Positions 59,501 to 64,000 of a stretch of 64,000 nt of DNA are shown here, piece by piece. The notes beneath the pieces were generated by a model, which was not told where the DNA came from, ran no database searches, and worked only from the letters and a program-made list of their open reading frames with translations. The first letter of the stretch is position 1, and every line of letters begins with the position of its first letter. This stretch comes from a bacterium 336/3 (GTDB taxonomy: Bacteria; Bacteroidota; Bacteroidia; Cytophagales; Thermonemataceae): contig LJIE01000001.1 of the NCBI GenBank assembly GCA_001281695.1, positions 3,371,521 to 3,435,520 on the forward strand. Reading direction: 5' to 3'. The position numbers and the translations under genes were made by a program.

Positions 59501-60118
59501 ATGAATAGAAAAGTCATCCATCATTTTTCAGGTATTTTTATTTCCCTATTTGTAGGAATACATTTATTCAATCATGTTTGGAGCATTTTGGGTGCTGAAA
59601 AACACATTGTGTTGATGAATTCGTTAAGAGTGATTTATCGAAATATCTTTGTAGAAGCATTTTTACTGATAGCTGTATTGGTGCAAATTGTTTCAGGTTT
59701 AGTGTTATTTAGAGAATCTAGAAAAACAGCATTTTCCTTCTTTGATAAATTACATATTTATTCAGGGCTTTATTTGGCTGTTTTTCTTATTATTCATGTC
59801 TCAGCTGTCATGACAGGGCGTTTAGTATTAAATTTAGATACTAATTTTTATTTTGGTGTAGCAGGACTCAATACGTTTCCTTTCAATTTGTTTTTTATTC
59901 CTTATTACGGATTGGCTATTTTTTCGTTTTTTGGACATATTGCAGCTATTCATTCAAAAAAAATGAAAAAAATAATTTGGGGTATATCTCCCAAACAACA
60001 ATCTATAATAATTTTGGTTGTAGGTTTTTTAGTTCTTACTTCAATTTTTTATGGGGCAACCAATGGTTTTCAAGGTGTAAATATTCCAAAAGAATATAAA
60101 GTATTGATAGGCAATTAA
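59501..60118 (+). CDS. Polytopic membrane protein with conserved-looking histidines
   Basis: A 205-residue protein with about five hydrophobic helices. The N-terminal helix contains HHFSGIFISLFVGIHLFNH and a later one HIYSGLYLAVFLIIHVSA; this placing of histidines on helices resembles the diheme cytochrome b anchor (SdhC/FrdC) of succinate dehydrogenase. No SdhA/B or other subunit is near. A heme or quinone role is only an inference from layout. Last gene of the operon, 6 bp after the previous one. Confidence 0.7.
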   Translation: MNRKVIHHFSGIFISLFVGIHLFNHVWSILGAEKHIVLMNSLRVIYRNIFVEAFLLIAVLVQIVSGLVLFRESRKTAFSFFDKLHIYSGLYLAVFLIIHVSAVMTGRLVLNLDTNFYFGVAGLNTFPFNLFFIPYYGLAIFSFFGHIAAIHSKKMKKIIWGISPKQQSIIILVVGFLVLTSIFYGATNGFQGVNIPKEYKVLIGN

Positions 60119-60172
60119 ATACTTGGCAGGGATTTTGATTAATATAATTATGTAATCTTAAATCTCCACACT

Positions 60173-60286
60173 ATGAAAAGGCTTATTTCTGCAATGTTGT
60201 TTATAACAATCTGTACACTCTCATTTTCTTGTAGCCCTCGTTGTCATACAAGGAAAGTATATTATGTATCTCCTACCATGCGTTAA
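60173..60286 (+). CDS. 37-residue candidate lipoprotein
   Basis: A short complete ORF in the gap before the DUF1800 gene. The ATG is followed by KRLISAMLFITICTLSFSC, a lipoprotein-type signal peptide with the lipobox Cys20, then a tail with SPRCHTRKVYYV and a second cysteine. It stops 94 bp before DUF1800. The length is below usual prediction limits. Very small lipoproteins of this sort are real in Bacteroidota; expression here is not proven. Confidence 0.55.
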   Translation: MKRLISAMLFITICTLSFSCSPRCHTRKVYYVSPTMR

Positions 60287-60380
60287 TATTTGATAATAAT
60301 TTGATGCAAAAAATGTTTATTTAAACTGTTAATGTTTATATTTACATACTTTGTCATCTGATTATTAATGTAAAAAATAT

Positions 60381-61925
60381 ATGAGTTTGGATTTATTGCT
60401 TGCTCAAAAAATAACTTATGGACTTACTCCTGCTTTGGCTGAAAAGGTACGTAAAATTGGGTTTCAGAGTTATTTAGAAAGCCAGCTATCCCCCAAAGAA
60501 TCCGAAGATGCTCTATATTTTCAGAAATTTCAAAGTACTACTTATACTATTGAGCAAAATAAGAAGCAAGAAACCAGAAATTTTACTTGTCTTAAATTAT
60601 CTGCTCAAGAGTTATTTTCAAAATTCAACAAACCTGATGTAAAAGAAAAAAATTTACCTGCATTTGAGGTGTATGCAGATACTTGGCTAAGAGCATTGCA
60701 TAGTGAGTGGCAACTCAAAGAAATGATGGTTGAGTTTTGGCATAACCATTTCAATGTAAGCATTTTAGCTGATGAACGGATTGCTATTTCACTTCCTCTA
60801 TATGATGCAACCATTCGTAAACATTGCTTTGGAAATTTCAGAGTGTTTTTGGAAGCTATCGCCAAAAGCCCTGCAATGCTTTATTATTTAGACAATTACA
60901 ATTCAAAAGCCAGTCCTGCTAACGAAAACTATGCCCGTGAACTCTTTGAATTACATACCTTAGGTGCTGAAAGCTACCTAAATCATTTGTATAATCGTTG
61001 GAAGGAAGTTCCCAATGCTCTCCAAGAAAAACCTATTGGCTATATAGATGAAGATGTTTATGAGGCTGCTCGATCTTTTACTGGGTGGACAGTTGCAGAT
61101 GGCTCTGATAATCAGAAAGGAGGTAGATTCCCTAATACTGGTGAATTTTTATACTTTGAGGGTTGGCATGATAATTATCAGAAACGTGTTTTAGGAGTAG
61201 AGTTTCCTCCAAATCAGCCTCCAATGGCAGATGGATTAAAAGTTTTGGATTTAGTAGCAGCTCATCCATCCACTGCTAAGTTTATTTGTACCAAAATTTG
61301 TAGAAGATTTGTTTCTGATAACCCACCAGAAAGTCTTATCAAAAAAGCTGTGGAAGTGTGGCAAGCAAATCTGAAGAATCCTCAGCAAATCAAACAAGTT
61401 CTATGGACAATTCTTACCTCAGAAGAGTTTAAAGAGAGTTCAGGCAAAAAAAGCAAACGTCCTTTTGAGTTGTTTGTCTCAACGTTAAGGAGTTTACAAA
61501 TTGACATTCAACCCAATCAGATGTTGGTTTATTTACTTGCTCAAACAGGTCACACACCTTTTATGTGGGCAACTCCCACAGGGCATCCTGATGTGGCTAC
61601 TTATTGGCACAATCCAAATTTTTTACTTACCAGATGGAATAGTCTGATTGCTCTTATCAGTGAAGATTGGCATAAAATCACAAAACCACTAAACTTACAA
61701 ATTCCCCCTAGCATTAAAACACCTAAAGAAATAGCTCAACATTGGCTTAGTAAGCTCTTACCTATTAAATATAGCGAACCATTACTACAAAAATGTGCCA
61801 ATTTTATTGCTGGAGGAGGTGATATAGATGAAGAACCCGTTTTTTATGATGACAGAGATAAGAATCATAAAATTATGAATATGATTTTATTGATTACCAT
61901 GAGTCCTGAATTCCAAATTAGATGA
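60381..61925 (+). CDS. DUF1800-family protein
   Basis: A 514-residue protein of the DUF1800 family, which is nearly always paired with a DUF1501 gene. Typical segments are WLRALHSEWQLKEMMVEFWHNHFNV near residue 95-120, LFELHTLGAESYL with the conserved histidine and glutamate near 187-200, and the later NPNFLLTRWNSLI block. It has no signal peptide, unlike its DUF1501 partner. The pair is thought to process or export something, but the role is not established. The DUF1501 gene begins 4 bp after the stop. Confidence 0.92.
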   Translation: MSLDLLLAQKITYGLTPALAEKVRKIGFQSYLESQLSPKESEDALYFQKFQSTTYTIEQNKKQETRNFTCLKLSAQELFSKFNKPDVKEKNLPAFEVYADTWLRALHSEWQLKEMMVEFWHNHFNVSILADERIAISLPLYDATIRKHCFGNFRVFLEAIAKSPAMLYYLDNYNSKASPANENYARELFELHTLGAESYLNHLYNRWKEVPNALQEKPIGYIDEDVYEAARSFTGWTVADGSDNQKGGRFPNTGEFLYFEGWHDNYQKRVLGVEFPPNQPPMADGLKVLDLVAAHPSTAKFICTKICRRFVSDNPPESLIKKAVEVWQANLKNPQQIKQVLWTILTSEEFKESSGKKSKRPFELFVSTLRSLQIDIQPNQMLVYLLAQTGHTPFMWATPTGHPDVATYWHNPNFLLTRWNSLIALISEDWHKITKPLNLQIPPSIKTPKEIAQHWLSKLLPIKYSEPLLQKCANFIAGGGDIDEEPVFYDDRDKNHKIMNMILLITMSPEFQIR

Positions 61926-61929
61926 TTTT

Positions 61930-63147
61930 ATGAATAGACGTGATTTTCTTATAGGTTGTAGTTCTACTGTAGCTGTTTCTGCATTAAGTTCTTTTGAAAC
62001 TTTTACTTTTTCAGAGCAAGATAATAAAGATATATTCGTACTAGTATTTTTAAGAGGAGGTTGTGATGCTTTAAATATGGTGGCTCCTATCAGTGATAAA
62101 AATTACATTGATGCAAGGTCTCAAAATTTACGCATTACAGAAACTGGCGAAAACAAAGGCTGGTTATTAAAAAACACTCTCAATCAATTAGATTTTGCTC
62201 TTCATAAATCTGCTAAACCTCTATTTGATCTTTATCAAAATCAAAATTTAGCAATCATTCATGCCTGTGGGCTACCTAATGGCACTAGAAGTCATTTTGA
62301 TGCCCAAGACCTCATTGAAAAAGGTATCACAAAAAAACAAAATATCAGTGATGGATGGCTTGCTCGCTATCTAAATCAAAAACAGTTAGATGGAGCTATT
62401 CCAGCATTGGCAAGTTCAAATATACCTCTTTCATTATTGGGTAGCTCACAAGCTATTTCTATGAGCAAGCCTCAAGATTTTAATTTAAAAGGAGACCCTC
62501 GTCTGAAAGGTTTACTTAAAAGTTTATACAATGGAGATACATTATTAGATAAAACCGTACAAAATACGCTCAAAAATATTAAAACTATTCAACAAAAACA
62601 GCCCAAAGAATATATATCCTCTACAGATTACCCCAATGCTTGGTATGCACAAAGCTTTAGTAATTCGCTCAAAACAATAGCCCAAACAATAAAAATGGAT
62701 GTAGGATTACAAGTAGCTACTGTCGATTTTGGAGGATGGGATACACACGAAAATCAGTCTTGGACATTTGATTTGCTCACCAAAGCTTTATCTGAAGGAT
62801 TAATGGCTTTTTATAATGACTTATCAGGATATCATAACAAGCTTTCCATTTTAGTGATGAGTGAATTTGGCAGACGTGTAAAAAGCAATTATAGTAATGG
62901 TACAGACCACGGATTTGGAGGAGTTATGTTTGCTTTGGGTAAAAATGTAAAAGGTGGGAAAATGTATGGTAAGTGGAATGGTTTAGCCACTGAACAACTT
63001 GATAATGGAGTAGATTTGGCTGTTACTACAGATTATAGAACTATTCTTGGAGAAATTTTAACACAAAGATTAAACGTACCTGGTTCAGATTTAAAGAAAA
63101 TATTCCCTGATTTTAATTTATCCAATAAATTAGGTTTTATTAACTAA
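61930..63147 (+). CDS. DUF1501-family protein with a twin-arginine signal
   Basis: A 405-residue protein. The N-terminus MNRRDFLIGCSSTVAVS carries a twin-arginine motif followed by a hydrophobic stretch, predicting Tat export as a folded protein. DUF1501 domains belong to the alkaline-phosphatase-like superfamily; LRGGCDALNMVAP, the GTRSHFDAQDL motif near residue 118 and the MSEFGRRVKSNYSNGTDHGFGG block near 310 contain the metal-binding candidates. It works as a pair with DUF1800, 4 bp upstream. Confidence 0.93.
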   Translation: MNRRDFLIGCSSTVAVSALSSFETFTFSEQDNKDIFVLVFLRGGCDALNMVAPISDKNYIDARSQNLRITETGENKGWLLKNTLNQLDFALHKSAKPLFDLYQNQNLAIIHACGLPNGTRSHFDAQDLIEKGITKKQNISDGWLARYLNQKQLDGAIPALASSNIPLSLLGSSQAISMSKPQDFNLKGDPRLKGLLKSLYNGDTLLDKTVQNTLKNIKTIQQKQPKEYISSTDYPNAWYAQSFSNSLKTIAQTIKMDVGLQVATVDFGGWDTHENQSWTFDLLTKALSEGLMAFYNDLSGYHNKLSILVMSEFGRRVKSNYSNGTDHGFGGVMFALGKNVKGGKMYGKWNGLATEQLDNGVDLAVTTDYRTILGEILTQRLNVPGSDLKKIFPDFNLSNKLGFIN

Positions 63148-63454
63148 TTCACCCAAGAATATTTTTTTTAACAAATATAAGAATATGAAATACCTGTATT
63201 TCTAAAGTTTTATAAATTAAACATTTAACTCTTTTTTAATTTTTAGCCTATCATTTGTATTTTAATTAGATAATTGTATATCTTGTTATTAAATTAATGT
63301 TAAAAAATAAAATTTTATTAAAATTAAGTTTATAAAAACATAACAAAACCTTTTTCTATAAAATCAATATAAAATTTTATATATCTTAATTTTGCACCTT
63401 TATTTTTTAGCAATAATGTAACACATAAACAATGCTTATTTAAAATCCATTTTC
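63148..63454 (+). other. AT-rich promoter spacer before the endonuclease gene
   Basis: 307 bp without a coding frame, very A/T-rich. A -7 box match (TAATTTTG) lies at 63387-63394, without a TTG at the standard distance. No hairpin or repeat is obvious. Confidence 0.5.
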
Positions 63455-64000
63455 ATGACTAAAATCTCACTTTTAGGAGCTGTTTTTCTTATCACGTCCG
63501 TTGCATTTGGACAAGCTCCAGCAGGTTATTACAATACAGCCACCAGTACAGGCTATACGCTCAAAACACAACTCTACAATATCATTAAAGGGCATACAGA
63601 TAGGGGTTATAGTGGTCTTTGGACTACATACTCTACTTCTGACAGGGATAATCAGTATGAGAATGACAACACCATTATGGACATTTATTCTGAAAATCCA
63701 ATAGGTACAGACCCTTATACATTTATTTATGGAACTGAACAATGTGGAACTTACGCCAATGAGGGAGATTGCTATAATAGAGAGCATATCATCCCTCAAT
63801 CTGTTTTTGCGGAGGTTGCTCCAATGGTTTCTGATGCCCATTTCATCCCTCCTACTGATGGCAAAGTGAATGGAATTCGTTCTAATTATCCACATGGCAA
63901 AGTATCTGCATCAAGCTATGTATCTCGTAATGGAAGTAAATTAGGAACAAGTGCTGTTTCAGGTTATACAGGTACTGTTTTTGAACCTATTGATGCCTTC
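63455..64000 (+). CDS. Secreted endonuclease I-family nuclease, partial at window end
   Basis: The first 182 codons of an extracellular nuclease that runs off the window. A signal peptide (residues 1-18, ending VAFGQ) is followed by the endonuclease I domain: YYNTATSTGYTLKTQLYNII opens it, CYNREHIIPQSVF (near residue 105) carries the catalytic RxHxxP-type motif (R-E-H-I-I-P), and the SDAHFIPPTDGKVNGIRSNYP block follows in the standard order. Such enzymes degrade extracellular DNA for nutrients. The C-terminus, which in this phylum often carries a secretion-sorting domain, is not visible. Confidence 0.9.
   Translation, partial: MTKISLLGAVFLITSVAFGQAPAGYYNTATSTGYTLKTQLYNIIKGHTDRGYSGLWTTYSTSDRDNQYENDNTIMDIYSENPIGTDPYTFIYGTEQCGTYANEGDCYNREHIIPQSVFAEVAPMVSDAHFIPPTDGKVNGIRSNYPHGKVSASSYVSRNGSKLGTSAVSGYTGTVFEPIDAF

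Overview
The window is AT-rich (about one third G+C by eye) and reads as chromosomal DNA of a Bacteroidota bacterium, most likely of the Cytophagales. The reasons are the many lipoproteins and outer-membrane barrels of Bacteroidota-type families (DUF5686, DUF4476, head-GIN, DUF1800/DUF1501, YHYH), the lack of strong Shine-Dalgarno sequences, and several promoters of the TTG-N19/20-TAnnTTTG type that is specific to this phylum. I cannot name the genus. No rRNA, tRNA, CRISPR array or intact insertion sequence was seen.

Region by region. 1-8.3 kb: a glycosyltransferase, then sbcC and sbcD on the minus strand, separated by a plus-strand insert of an L7/L12-like repeat protein and three overlapping exported-protein genes (YHYH, MORN/YwqK, SCO1). 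8.3-17.3 kb: small single-function genes (GDSL hydrolase, VOC, sterol-desaturase-like, NTF2-like, a Crp/Fnr regulator coupled to a membrane protein, YCII, SRPBCC, an LRR protein, a TMEM175-like channel between 20-bp inverted repeats, a TolB-like propeller). 17.3-20.4 kb: an arsenic operon (arsR, acr3, arsM, arsenate reductase) with a candidate operator and a terminator. 20.4-23.5 kb: an erythromycin-esterase-like gene and a head-GIN gene, each preceded by a copy of the same ~75-bp promoter element, then a DUF5694 gene. 23.6-32.9 kb: hutI, a PD40 protein, a TPR protein, a DUF5686 protein, a CoA-transferase and RidA.

32.9-38.2 kb is the most plastic part. It holds orphan unknown genes, two decayed gene ends that share a 34-bp tail, a MITE-like 118-bp inverted-repeat element and REP-like perfect palindromes, around a serine hydrolase and an AraC-type membrane regulator. 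38.2-47.9 kb: housekeeping genes (polyprenyl synthase, murI, O-methyltransferase, proC, MlaD), then a prolyl-hydroxylase-like gene coupled to an ECF sigma factor and a protein joining a membrane helix to a predicted barrel. 47.9-53.0 kb: rimP-nusA-infB, with a well-matched promoter and a terminator-like hairpin in the leader. 53.1-57.4 kb: a transglutaminase-like protein, trpS, an orphan ABC ATPase, and a lipoprotein plus ECF sigma pair behind an ECF-type promoter. 57.4-64 kb: a DUF3995 / Crp-Fnr / two-membrane-protein operon, a 37-residue lipoprotein missed by length cut-offs, the DUF1800-DUF1501 pair, and a secreted endonuclease I cut by the window end.

The best candidates for something under-described are the YHYH-YwqK-SCO cassette, the duplicated ECF-type element at 20.4/21.8 kb, the rimP leader hairpin, and the sigma factor with its helix-plus-barrel partner. 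All functions are inferred from motifs read by eye; no database search was possible.
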